Assembly (NCBI RefSeq): GCF_008923205.2
Contig: NZ_WBMS02000017.1
Coordinates: 62,001 to 126,000 of the forward strand
Length of the DNA: 64,000 nucleotides
Reading direction: 5' to 3'
Source of the DNA: Actinomadura physcomitrii
GTDB taxonomy: Bacteria > Actinomycetota > Actinomycetes > Streptosporangiales > Streptosporangiaceae
The notes below the pieces were generated by a model. The model was not told the origin of the DNA and did not search any database. It saw only the letters and a list, made by a program, of their open reading frames with translations. The translations under genes were made by a program, and so were the position numbers. Within the stretch, counting starts at the first letter, position 1; each line of letters begins with the position of its first letter. Of this stretch, positions 1-7,891 are shown in pieces.

Positions 1-15
1 CTGTGGAGGAAACCC

Positions 16-324
16 ATGAAGCTTCGCCCAGGTCAGCAGGTCGCCAGCACCGTGGACGGGACAAGGTTGATCGTCGTCCGGGCCCCCGCCGAAGAAGTGG
101 CCCTGACCTGCGGCGGCGCCGAGATGGTCGATGCCAAGCAGGCGCCCGCCCCGTCCGGCGTCCCCGCTGAGGATGCGCGCGAGGGGACCCAGCTCGGCAA
201 GCGCTACGCCGCGGAGGCGCTCGGCATCGAACTGCTCTGCACCAAGCCCGGTGAGGGGACGGTGGCCGCCAACGGGACGCCGCTGGTGCTCCAGGGCGCC
301 AAGCCGCTGCCCGCCTCCGACTGA
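16..324 (+). CDS. Small conserved hypothetical protein upstream of an acyl-CoA ligase
   Basis: A 102-residue soluble protein with no signal peptide or membrane segment. ATG 16 is preceded by GGAGGA at about 5-10, a good ribosome binding site. Two cysteines (in LTCGGAE and LLCTKPGEG) could bind a metal or form a disulfide. I do not recognise the family. It lies about 75 bp upstream of, and codirectional with, the CoA ligase, so a shared transcript and an accessory role in the same catabolic pathway are inferred. The product could instead belong to an operon that begins left of the window. Confidence 0.65.
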   Translation: MKLRPGQQVASTVDGTRLIVVRAPAEEVALTCGGAEMVDAKQAPAPSGVPAEDAREGTQLGKRYAAEALGIELLCTKPGEGTVAANGTPLVLQGAKPLPASD

Positions 325-399
325 GCCCGTTACCGATTCTGAGCTCGGGGCCGGGACCGCGCCGGCGGACCAGTCCCCGATCGGCGAGTGGAGCATGCG

Positions 400-1917
400 A
401 TGAACTTGACGATGCTGCTGGACATGGCGGCGGACGGATTCGGCGATCGAACGGTGATCGGCTCGCGAAAGGACGGACTCACCGCCGCGCGGCTGCGAGA
501 CCTCTCGGCGGCGGCCGCCGCACAGGTGCGCGCCGCCGGGGCCGAGGCCGTCGTCTACCTCGCGGTGAACGGCCCCGCGTTTCCGCTGGCGATGTTCACC
601 GCGGCGCGAGCGGGCGTTCCGCTCGTCCCGGTGAACTACCGGCTCGGCGCCGAGCAACTGGCGGCCCTGCTCGCCAACCACCCGAACGCGTACGGCATCG
701 CCGACGAGACGCAGAGCGAGGCGCTGACCCGCGCAGGACTCTCCGCTCGGACGCCGGAGGACTTCATCCTCGAGGCCGCCCAGGCCGCTGAGAAGGGCGT
801 CGGCGACCAGGACGACGCCCATGACGCACCCGAGGCGCCCGCCGTCATCATCTACACGAGCGGGACCACGTCCGCGCCCAAGGGCGTCCTGCTGCACCAT
901 CGCAATCTGGTGTCGTACGTGCTCGGAACAGTCGAGTTCGCAGCGGCCGGCGACGATGAGGCATCGCTGATGAGCGTCCCGCCGTACCACATCGCGGCCG
1001 TGTCCAACGTGCTCACCAACCTGTACGCAGGACGCCGGTTCCTGACCCTCCGGAACTTCAGCCCCGAGGGCTGGCTCGACCTGGTGCGCGCCGAGTCGGT
1101 GACCAACGCGATGGTGGTCCCCACCATGCTCGCCCGCATCGTGGACGCCGACGGCGTGGACCGCTCCGTTCCCAGCCTCCGCGCGCTCGCCTACGGCGGG
1201 GCGAAGATGACCCCGCGTGTCATCGAGCGGGCCCTGAAGGAGTGGCCGCACATCGACTTCGTCAACGCCTACGGGTTGACGGAGACCAGTTCCACGATCG
1301 CGATCCTGGGGCCCGAGGACCACCGAGCCGCGATCACGTCGGACGAGCCGCTGGTCCGGGCGAGGCTCGCATCGGCCGGACGGCCCGTCCCGTCGGTCGA
1401 GGTGGAGATCCGCGACGAGGCGGGCCGTCCCGTCCCGGCGGGCGAGGGCGGACGGATTTACGTGCGCGGCGAGCAGGTGTCGGGGGAGTACGCCGGATCC
1501 GGGCCCGCCGTCGACGAGCGCGGATTCTTCGACACCCGCGACTGGGGCCGGCTGGACGAGGACGGCTACCTGTTCGTGGAGGGCAGGATCGACGACACGA
1601 TCATCCGCGGCGCGGAGAACATCGCACCGGCCGAGATCGAGGACGTGCTGCTGCGTCATCCAGGGGTCGCGGACGCCGCCGTGGTCGGCGTCCCCGACGA
1701 GGAATGGGGCCAGCGCGTCGAGGCGGTCGTCGTGCCGCTCCCGGGCGCCGATCTGGACGGCGAGACCTTGCGCGCGTACGCGCGCGAGAGGCTGCGCGGG
1801 TCGCGTACTCCGGACCGGATCGCACTCTGGACCGAGCTGCCCCGGACCCCCACCGGGAAGATCGTCAAGCGGGATGTGGTCGCCGGTCTCACGGCGGCCG
1901 ACCGGCAGACGGCCTGA
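400..1917 (+). CDS. AMP-dependent acyl-CoA synthetase/ligase
   Basis: A 505-residue ANL-superfamily enzyme expected to activate a carboxylic acid to its CoA thioester via an acyl-adenylate in the cytoplasm. The P-loop-like motif YTSGTTSAPKG lies near residues 152-162, the adenylate motif YGLTETSS near 295, the hinge region GRIDDTIIRGAENI near 400, and the C-terminal catalytic lysine in TPTGKIVKRD. ATG 400 is preferred over the in-frame GTG 388 because GAGTGGAG sits 7-14 bases upstream of it. The length is normal. The substrate cannot be read from sequence; the neighbourhood suggests a catabolic acyl acid. A strong terminator follows. Confidence 0.93.
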   Translation: MNLTMLLDMAADGFGDRTVIGSRKDGLTAARLRDLSAAAAAQVRAAGAEAVVYLAVNGPAFPLAMFTAARAGVPLVPVNYRLGAEQLAALLANHPNAYGIADETQSEALTRAGLSARTPEDFILEAAQAAEKGVGDQDDAHDAPEAPAVIIYTSGTTSAPKGVLLHHRNLVSYVLGTVEFAAAGDDEASLMSVPPYHIAAVSNVLTNLYAGRRFLTLRNFSPEGWLDLVRAESVTNAMVVPTMLARIVDADGVDRSVPSLRALAYGGAKMTPRVIERALKEWPHIDFVNAYGLTETSSTIAILGPEDHRAAITSDEPLVRARLASAGRPVPSVEVEIRDEAGRPVPAGEGGRIYVRGEQVSGEYAGSGPAVDERGFFDTRDWGRLDEDGYLFVEGRIDDTIIRGAENIAPAEIEDVLLRHPGVADAAVVGVPDEEWGQRVEAVVVPLPGADLDGETLRAYARERLRGSRTPDRIALWTELPRTPTGKIVKRDVVAGLTAADRQTA

Positions 1918-1932
1918 AGGCCGGCGGGAGGA

Positions 1933-1975
1933 CGAAACGGCCCCCGGGACCATTGCGGTCTCGGGGGCCGTTTCG
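1933..1975. terminator. Bidirectional intrinsic terminator
   Basis: Inverted repeat with 18-base arms (1933-1950 and 1958-1975) differing at one position, stem core ACGGCCCCCG/CGGGGGCCGT, 7-base loop. It sits between the plus-strand CoA ligase and the minus-strand small gene, so it can end transcripts from both sides. Confidence 0.8.
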
Positions 1976-2002
1976 CTGCTCACCATGCCGGATGGCCGCC
2001 CG

Positions 2003-2209
2003 TCACACTTCGGTGTCGGTGTGGACGCGGGCCAGCCGCAGCCCTTCGGCCCGGCCGGGGGCGATGATGTCCCACCGGCCGCATGAGCACGCGCAGCGGT
2101 AGCTGCCGTCGCCCACGGGGATGACGGACTGGGCGACGCACCGTCCGTCCTCACTCGCCACGTCGTGGAGGAACTCGGTGGGCGAGTCGTGCATGACGTT
2201 GCCGCTCAC
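2003..2209 (-). CDS. Small cysteine-containing hypothetical protein
   Basis: A 68-residue protein starting at GTG 2209, four bases after the stop of the upstream amidohydrolase, so almost certainly translated from the same transcript. The motif RCACSCGRW around residues 38-46 has closely spaced cysteines that could bind zinc. No family is recognised. An internal ATG at 2194 is an alternative start. The close coupling to the amidohydrolase is the main reason to believe it is a gene. Confidence 0.5.
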   Translation of the reverse strand: MSGNVMHDSPTEFLHDVASEDGRCVAQSVIPVGDGSYRCACSCGRWDIIAPGRAEGLRLARVHTDTEV

Positions 2210-2213
2210 CGGA

Positions 2214-3359
2214 CTACACCGCCACCGCGTCGGCCGTCGGCAGCGGCGGAACGCCCGGGAACAGCTCGGTGAAGGCGCCGACGGTGATCCGGTGCTTCAG
2301 CGCCGGGGACACGTTGTCGAAGAGGCCGTGGAGGGTCTCCTGCGTGTGGCCGTAGGTGCCCTCCATGTGTGGGTAGTCGCTGCCCCACATGACGTTGTTG
2401 TAGCCCATCGACTGGGCGGCGGCGACCGCCGTGGCGTCGTGCTGGAAGGAGGCGTACACCTGCGAGTAGATGATCTCCCGCGGTGAGCGCTTCAGCTTGG
2501 GGCGCACCGCCATCGCGTGCTGGCGGTAGCCCTCCTCGATCCGGTCGGCGATGAACGGCACCCAGGTCGCGCCGCCCTCGGAGATCAGCACCTTCAGGTT
2601 CGGGTGCCGGTCCAGGGCGCCGGAGGCGACCATCTTCACCACGGCGCGCTGCCCGCCGAACGTCGTCTCGGTGTAGTTGAGGACGGCGCCGCCCGGCCCC
2701 CGGTACACCTGGCCGGCCATGCCGCCGCTGGACAGGTCGATGGGGTCGGTCCCGATGTGGAACGCCAGCACGATCCTGGCTTCCTCGGCGGTGGCCCAGA
2801 AGGGCTCCCAGACGTCCTGGTTGTAGTCCTTCTGCAACGGGTGCGGGCTCACCGGCATGAAGACCGCCCGGAAGCCCATCTCCGCGCACCGCTTCAGCTC
2901 GGTAATCGCGTCGTCGATGTCGAGCGTGGACACCTGGGCAGTGCTGATCAGCCGCGGCGAGTACCTGTCGATCGTGTCGTAGGACCAGTCGTTGGACACC
3001 CGCAGCGCCTCGCGCAGCACCTCCGGCGTCCGGAAGGAGCTGCTCCACATGCCGAGCGAGGGGAACACCAGCTCAGACCAGATGCCCTCCTGGTCGAGGT
3101 CCGGCAGGCGCTTGGTGACGTCGGCCGCCCCCGGCGCGCGATGCGTCGCCTCGAGGAACTCGAGGGCCTTTCCGGTCGGCAGCTTGCGGCGGAACGACAT
3201 CCCGTCGATGTGGACGGTCTCCCACTGCCCGTCGGGGTCCTTCTCCGTGCGCGGCACCAGCTCGGCGAGCCTCGGGGGCAGGGACTCCCGCCACAGGTCG
3301 TCGGGCTCGAGGAAATGCGAGTCGCCCGAGTTCGCCCAGATCTTCTGCGCGTCGCTCAT
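2214..3359 (-). CDS. Amidohydrolase family protein (amidohydrolase 2 / ACMSD-like)
   Basis: A 381-residue metal-dependent TIM-barrel hydrolase or decarboxylase. The N-terminal SGDSHFLEPDDLW segment (metal-site region, D-S-H), AFHIGTDP in the middle and WGSDYPHMEG near residues 335-345 (catalytic Asp region) are typical of the amidohydrolase-2 group found in actinobacterial catabolic clusters. ATG 3359 overlaps the stop of the upstream DUF2889 gene (ATGA). A decarboxylation or hydrolysis step on a CoA ester or aromatic acid is inferred; the exact substrate is unknown. Confidence 0.88.
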   Translation of the reverse strand: MSDAQKIWANSGDSHFLEPDDLWRESLPPRLAELVPRTEKDPDGQWETVHIDGMSFRRKLPTGKALEFLEATHRAPGAADVTKRLPDLDQEGIWSELVFPSLGMWSSSFRTPEVLREALRVSNDWSYDTIDRYSPRLISTAQVSTLDIDDAITELKRCAEMGFRAVFMPVSPHPLQKDYNQDVWEPFWATAEEARIVLAFHIGTDPIDLSSGGMAGQVYRGPGGAVLNYTETTFGGQRAVVKMVASGALDRHPNLKVLISEGGATWVPFIADRIEEGYRQHAMAVRPKLKRSPREIIYSQVYASFQHDATAVAAAQSMGYNNVMWGSDYPHMEGTYGHTQETLHGLFDNVSPALKHRITVGAFTELFPGVPPLPTADAVAV

Positions 3360-4423
3360 CGGGTCCTCCGTTCGTTGTCGTCGTTCCAGGTCGCTGCGCG
3401 GTCCAGGAGGGCAGGTACGTCCTCCAGGGCGCGCAGCATGTCGTTGAGGTGCGTGCAGGTGCTGGTGCCGGTGAAGCGGTCGCGGACGTGCCCGCGCAGT
3501 CCGGCGAGCGGGACGCCGGCCAGCCGGGAGGCGCTCGCCACGGCGGCCGGGCACTCCATCCACGGCAGGACGCGGGCGCGGGCTTCGCACCGTGTGACGG
3601 TCCCGCCCTCGATGTCGGCCGTCAGGGTGTACTCGTGGATGACGGTCTCGAGCCCGTCCAGCAGGACGTAGGAGTCGCGGAAGAACGCGTCCACGGTGGC
3701 GTGTTCGCCGGGGACGACGTCGATCCGGCGGGCGCGGCGCATCGCCTCGGGCGGCAGGGGGTCCGTGGCGTGCCAGGCGTCCGGGTCGTCCCCGGTGTCG
3801 AGCGGGGGCGCCGCCGGACCGGTGACGGTCGGCGGCAGCCCGGTCGCCTCGATCCCGTTCATGATCGTCCCGCCGGTGGCGAATCCGGCGCAGAGGTCGG
3901 CGACGAAGCCCGGGCGTCCCGGCCTTCCCGGCATCGTGCTCTGCCGCGCCATCTCCGCCTTCATCGCCTGCTCGGAGGTCCCGGCGCTGACCGCCTGCCC
4001 CGAGATCAGCGTGGTGACCGGGACCTCGTCCAGCAGCAGGTAGAGCAGGTCGTGGTCGGCGGCGAGGCGCGGATCGGCCTCGTCCAGCCGGCCCCGGAAC
4101 CCCGAGCTCGCGCGGGCGCCGATCAGTGCGTCCAGCGGGCGGACGGGATCGGTGCTCAACTCGCGCACGAAGCGTCCGCCGACGAAGTCCACGACGGCGC
4201 GCATGCTCGCCTGGGACAGGGTGCGGGACCCGCCCGCCGCGCGCGTCAGCAGGTCGCGTCCCCTGCCCACCAGGACCAGCGGGCCCTGCAGGCCGTCCGG
4301 CCGGACCATGTCGACGGTGCTGGTGCGGCGCACCGAGCCGGAACGCCGCGCGGGCGTACCGCAGGTGGGCTCGTGCAGCCCGTGACGCGGATGCAGAGTG
4401 CGCGCCGGCGGGATGAGGGTCAT
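3356..4423 (-). CDS. DUF2889 domain protein
   Basis: About 355 residues. An N-terminal RRTSTVDMVRPDGL element and the late CTHLNDMLRALEDVPAL signature match DUF2889, a family of unknown biochemical function often found beside acyl-CoA catabolism genes. The start is placed at MTLIPPARTL (4423); an upstream in-frame start at 4471 would add 16 poorly conserved residues. It is translationally coupled (ATGA) to the amidohydrolase, and a TTGACA/TAGTAC promoter lies just upstream. The histidine and cysteine in the late motif suggest metal or thiol chemistry, which is speculation. Confidence 0.8.
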   Translation of the reverse strand: MTLIPPARTLHPRHGLHEPTCGTPARRSGSVRRTSTVDMVRPDGLQGPLVLVGRGRDLLTRAAGGSRTLSQASMRAVVDFVGGRFVRELSTDPVRPLDALIGARASSGFRGRLDEADPRLAADHDLLYLLLDEVPVTTLISGQAVSAGTSEQAMKAEMARQSTMPGRPGRPGFVADLCAGFATGGTIMNGIEATGLPPTVTGPAAPPLDTGDDPDAWHATDPLPPEAMRRARRIDVVPGEHATVDAFFRDSYVLLDGLETVIHEYTLTADIEGGTVTRCEARARVLPWMECPAAVASASRLAGVPLAGLRGHVRDRFTGTSTCTHLNDMLRALEDVPALLDRAATWNDDNERRTR

Positions 4424-4495
4424 CGCTGCTCCAAGAGGCCCGGCCGTCGGGAGGTGGCCGGTTGTGTCCACATCTGAGTGAAAACGACTTTTTCA

Positions 4496-4525
4496 GTACT
4501 AGCCCATCCGTATCCGCTTTGTCAA
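4496..4525 (-). promoter_or_regulatory. Predicted sigma-70-type promoter for the DUF2889-amidohydrolase operon
   Basis: On the minus strand, a perfect -35 TTGACA (4520-4525) and TAGTAC as -10 (4496-4501) are separated by 18 bases. They lie about 70 bases upstream of the DUF2889 start, in the gap after the CaiB stop at 4543. No other promoter is obvious in this gap. Confidence 0.55.
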
Positions 4526-4542
4526 TCGGCGATCGAACGATG

Positions 4543-7014
4543 TCAGCCGATGACACCGCGCTCGCGCAGCGCGGCGATGGCGGTCGCGTCGTAACCGAGC
4601 TCGCTCAGCACGGCATCGGTGTGCTCGCCGACCGAGCATCCGCCCTCCGCCTTGGTCGCGGAGCGCGAGAACCGTACGAGCGGCCCCATTCGCAGATGCT
4701 CATCGAAGATCGCGTTCGTCGCCGTGACGCAGTACTCCGCCGCGAGCGCCTCGTCGGTCTGCAGGACCAGTTCCGGCAGCCGCTCGGTCACCCGCACGCA
4801 TCCCACGTCGGCCTTGGTGAGCAGGTCCTCCCACTCGGCGGCGGGCCGCCGCGCGAAAACCCCGGCCAGCTTCTCCGCCAGCGCCCCGTCGTTCGCGCGC
4901 CGGGCCTCCGGCGTCGCGAAACCTTCGCCTCCGAGGTCGGCCTCCCCGGCGAGTGCCGCGGCCAGGGGCTCCCATTCCCGAGGCTCGGGGGCGGCGAGGA
5001 ACACCCACCCATCGGAGGCCTTGTACATCCGGTACAGCGCACTGAACCCGTGCCCATCCGGATCCGGCACCGGCGCCGGGCGGCGGCCCGGGTAGTCGAC
5101 GACCTGCTCCAGGATCGCGTGCGTCGCGCTGCCGACCATCGTGGCGGTCAGGGGGCCCATCGGCCGGCCGAGCCGCCGCGCCAGCACGCCGAGCAGGATC
5201 GTGGACGCGACGCCGAGCGCGGCGATCCCGTCGGCCTGCATGGTCGGCACCGCCGTCGCGCTCGCCAGCCGCATGGCCCCGGCCTTGATCTCCTTCAGTG
5301 ACTCGGTCCCGTGCGCGGCGTCCGGCGCGTCCGTGAGCGCCAGGCCGAAGGCAGCGCCGATGGAGGGCGCGTATGCGGGCCGTCCGCCGGACGGGCCTCC
5401 GGTTCCGTAACCGGGCGCGCTGACGTAGATCAGGTCCGGGTTGATCTCGCGCAGCGTGTCGGCGTCCACCCCCGCACGCTGGGCGGCGCCCGCCCGGAAG
5501 CTCTGCAGGACCACGTCGGCCTCGGCGGCGAGTTCGCGGACGATGCGCAGCCCCTCCTCGGTCGTGAGGTCCACCGCGACGCTCTCCTTGCCCTGGAGCA
5601 CCTTCGCGCCGCCCGACTCGGGGAACGGCCCGATGTTGCGGATGCCGTCGCCCTCCTTGGCCTCGATCTTGATCACGCGGGCGCCGAAGTCGGTGAGGAC
5701 CGTCGCACCGTACGGCCCGGCGAACATCGTGCCGAGCTCCAGGATCGTGACGCCCGCCAGGGGGAGCGCCGCGGGCGCGGCCGGGGGAGCCGCCGCCGGA
5801 GCGGGGGAGGCCGCGGCCCGCCGCAGTTCGTCGCCGTGCTCGTCCAGGCGGGGCGCGGAACGGGGAGCCCTGAGCGGCATCTCGTTCTCGTGCACCAGGG
5901 TGGACGGCTGGACGACCCGGCCGAACTCCGGGTCGTCGGCCTCGGCGACCCGGTGGTCGTGGTGCAGCTGCGGGTGGTTCAGGACGTCCGGACCCGCCCG
6001 GAACACCTCGGCCATGAGGTCGGGATTGGTGTCGAAGACCCGCTGCCACTCGGCGAGCGTCCGCTCCCGCACCTTCCCGATCATGATCTCCCAGAGCCCG
6101 GTGCGCAGCTCCTGGGTCTCCAGGACCGGAAGCCCCTTCCACTTCGGGTCCGCCAGCATCTCGGTCAGGCCGAACTCCTTGAGCATCGCGGCGAACAGCC
6201 TCGGGGCCGTCTGCGCGAACTGCAGCCAGTGGCCATCCTTGGTCGGCGCGATCAGCAGCGGGTAGACCAGCGGCGCCTGCGGCTCGCCGTCCTCGGTGAA
6301 CGCCTCGACGTTCTGGTAGGCGTCGGGCCAGCGCAGCCCCACCATCTCGGTGAACCACGTCCAGGTGTCGAGGGCGGTGACGCCGCGGACCATGTCCGCC
6401 TCGACATGCTGGCCGAGCCCGCTCGACGCGCGCTCGAAGAGCGCGGTGAGAATGCCGTGGACGGCCGTCTGCGACGCGCCCCACCCCGCGTAGGGAACGG
6501 ACACGAACGCCGGTCCGGGCCGTGTGACCATCCGGCTCTTCGTCTGGAACATGCCGAGCTTGGCCATCACCATCCCCTCGTAGCCCTTGAGGTGGGCCCA
6601 GGGGCCGGACGCGCCGAACCCGGTGATGGCCGCGCTGACCAGCCGCGGATTGAGGGCGGCGAGGTCGGCGGGGGCGAGCCGCAGCCGGGCGGCCGCCCGC
6701 GGCCGGAAGGTCGTGACGAGCACGTCCGCGGTGGCGATCAGGCCGTCCAGCACCGCCCGGTCGGCGTCGTCGCGCAGGTCCAGACGGACGCTGCGCTTCC
6801 CGCGGGCCAGGGCCGGCCAGGCGGTCCGGTCGCGCAGCGGGCTGCCGCCCGGCGGCTCGACCTGGACGACGTCCGCGCCCGCGTCGGCGAGGAACTGCGT
6901 CGCCTGCGCGCCGGGGATCGTGGTCGACAGGTCGATGACCGTGATCCCGGCGAGCGGGCCGTCCTCCGGCCGCTCGCGCCCGGCCACCGTGTTCGCCGCA
7001 GGACCTTCGCCCAC
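4543..7014 (-). CDS. Fused tandem CaiB/BaiF family CoA-transferase
   Basis: An 823-residue protein holding two complete class III CoA-transferase units in one chain: residues about 20-400 (ITVIDLSTTIPGAQATQFLADAGADVVQVE) and about 418-823 (VTILELGTMFAGPYGATVLTDFGARVIKIE). Single CaiB proteins are about 400 residues and work as interlaced dimers, so this fusion may build the dimer within one chain. GTG 7014 has GGAGGTGG a few bases upstream. It transfers CoA between an acyl-CoA donor and a carboxylic acid. A palindrome at 7038-7053 sits just upstream of the gene and is shared with the enoyl-CoA hydratase at 11.8 kb. Internal starts were rejected because homology is continuous. Confidence 0.92.
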   Translation of the reverse strand: MGEGPAANTVAGRERPEDGPLAGITVIDLSTTIPGAQATQFLADAGADVVQVEPPGGSPLRDRTAWPALARGKRSVRLDLRDDADRAVLDGLIATADVLVTTFRPRAAARLRLAPADLAALNPRLVSAAITGFGASGPWAHLKGYEGMVMAKLGMFQTKSRMVTRPGPAFVSVPYAGWGASQTAVHGILTALFERASSGLGQHVEADMVRGVTALDTWTWFTEMVGLRWPDAYQNVEAFTEDGEPQAPLVYPLLIAPTKDGHWLQFAQTAPRLFAAMLKEFGLTEMLADPKWKGLPVLETQELRTGLWEIMIGKVRERTLAEWQRVFDTNPDLMAEVFRAGPDVLNHPQLHHDHRVAEADDPEFGRVVQPSTLVHENEMPLRAPRSAPRLDEHGDELRRAAASPAPAAAPPAAPAALPLAGVTILELGTMFAGPYGATVLTDFGARVIKIEAKEGDGIRNIGPFPESGGAKVLQGKESVAVDLTTEEGLRIVRELAAEADVVLQSFRAGAAQRAGVDADTLREINPDLIYVSAPGYGTGGPSGGRPAYAPSIGAAFGLALTDAPDAAHGTESLKEIKAGAMRLASATAVPTMQADGIAALGVASTILLGVLARRLGRPMGPLTATMVGSATHAILEQVVDYPGRRPAPVPDPDGHGFSALYRMYKASDGWVFLAAPEPREWEPLAAALAGEADLGGEGFATPEARRANDGALAEKLAGVFARRPAAEWEDLLTKADVGCVRVTERLPELVLQTDEALAAEYCVTATNAIFDEHLRMGPLVRFSRSATKAEGGCSVGEHTDAVLSELGYDATAIAALRERGVIG

Positions 7015-7037
7015 CGTGCCACCTCCGTGAAGAGCTC

Positions 7038-7053
7038 AAGAATCTATATTCTT
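7038..7053. promoter_or_regulatory. Palindromic operator AAGAAT-CTAT-ATTCTT
   Basis: A perfect inverted repeat with 6-base arms and a 4-base centre, 25 bases upstream of the fused CaiB start. The same word (AAGAATCTATATTC) recurs at 11844-11857 upstream of an enoyl-CoA hydratase, so one regulator probably controls both units. The nearby TetR or GntR genes are candidates. Confidence 0.6.
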
Positions 7054-7164
7054 TAACTCGGTACGATACGTAGGGGACTGTGAGCCGGGCAACACGTCGG
7101 AAACAAAAGATTGCACTGAATAGACCGAGAGGGCGAGAGGCGCCCGCTCCGCACGGGGCGGGGG

Positions 7165-7770
7165 TCAGCTCGCGGGACGGCCGGCGCCGAGCGCGCGCAG
7201 CGCGAAACCGGTGATCTGCGCCGCCACCGTGGACGCGCCGTCCCGCGCCGCCCCGGTCATCTGGTCCTCGAAGGCCTGTCCCAGGACGGCGCGGATGGAG
7301 CGCGCGTCGGGCTCCGGGTCGGTCCAGGGGAACGAACCGTCCGCCTGCCCGGCCCGCAGGATCTCGACGATGAGCTCCTGCTGCTCGGCGAGGGCCCGGG
7401 CGCGCTCCTCGGCGTAGCCGCGCGCCCGGGTGGCCTCACCCGAACTGAGCGCCAGCACGCGCTTGCGGCGCCGGTCGTCGGCGGTGATGCCCAGCATCCC
7501 TTCGATCAGGGCTCCGAGGGCTTCGGCCGGGCCGCCGGCGGCGGAGGCGAGCGAGCGCAGCTCCGTCATCACCCGGATGCCGTCACGGCGGAACATCGCC
7601 AGGAACAGGGCGTCCTTGGATTCGAAATGCCGGTAGAAGGCGCGCGTCGACAGCCCCGCGGCGGTGAGGATCTCGGTGATGGACACCGGCGCGCCTTCCG
7701 CCTCCGCCAGGCAGCGGTACGCGGCGTCGAAGATGCGCACCCTCTCCGCGGCCTGACTCGGCACCGGCAC
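7165..7770 (-). CDS. TetR/AcrR family transcriptional regulator
   Basis: A 201-residue regulator. The N-terminal helix-turn-helix runs over about residues 10-55 (ILTAAGLSTRAFYRHFESKDALFLAMF), followed by an all-helical ligand-binding domain. The start is GTG 7770 because AGGAGGGG lies 4-11 bases upstream; upstream codons in frame overlap the antisense of non-conserved DNA. It stands alone between the fused CaiB and the double GntR gene. It is a candidate binder of the AAGAATCTATATTC operators, which is inferred from proximity only. Confidence 0.88.
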   Translation of the reverse strand: MPVPSQAAERVRIFDAAYRCLAEAEGAPVSITEILTAAGLSTRAFYRHFESKDALFLAMFRRDGIRVMTELRSLASAAGGPAEALGALIEGMLGITADDRRRKRVLALSSGEATRARGYAEERARALAEQQELIVEILRAGQADGSFPWTDPEPDARSIRAVLGQAFEDQMTGAARDGASTVAAQITGFALRALGAGRPAS

Positions 7771-7891
7771 CGTCCCCTCCTGCGTTCCGCGCCCGGACGG
7801 CTCTCGGTGACGGCCGGGGTCCGGGACCACCAGCCTATCCAGGCCGGAACGCGCCGGAAGGACGGCGCGGACCGGACGAGCGCGGGCGAGC

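Noticed and set aside
1242..2102. Long arginine- and glycine-rich frame overlapping the first CoA ligase
   Set aside because: Composition is typical of a shifted frame of a high-GC gene; the ligase frame has clear family motifs.
4700..7039. Long minus-strand frame of 779 codons over the CaiB gene
   Set aside because: Out of frame with the CaiB homology and made of low-complexity arginine/glycine sequence.
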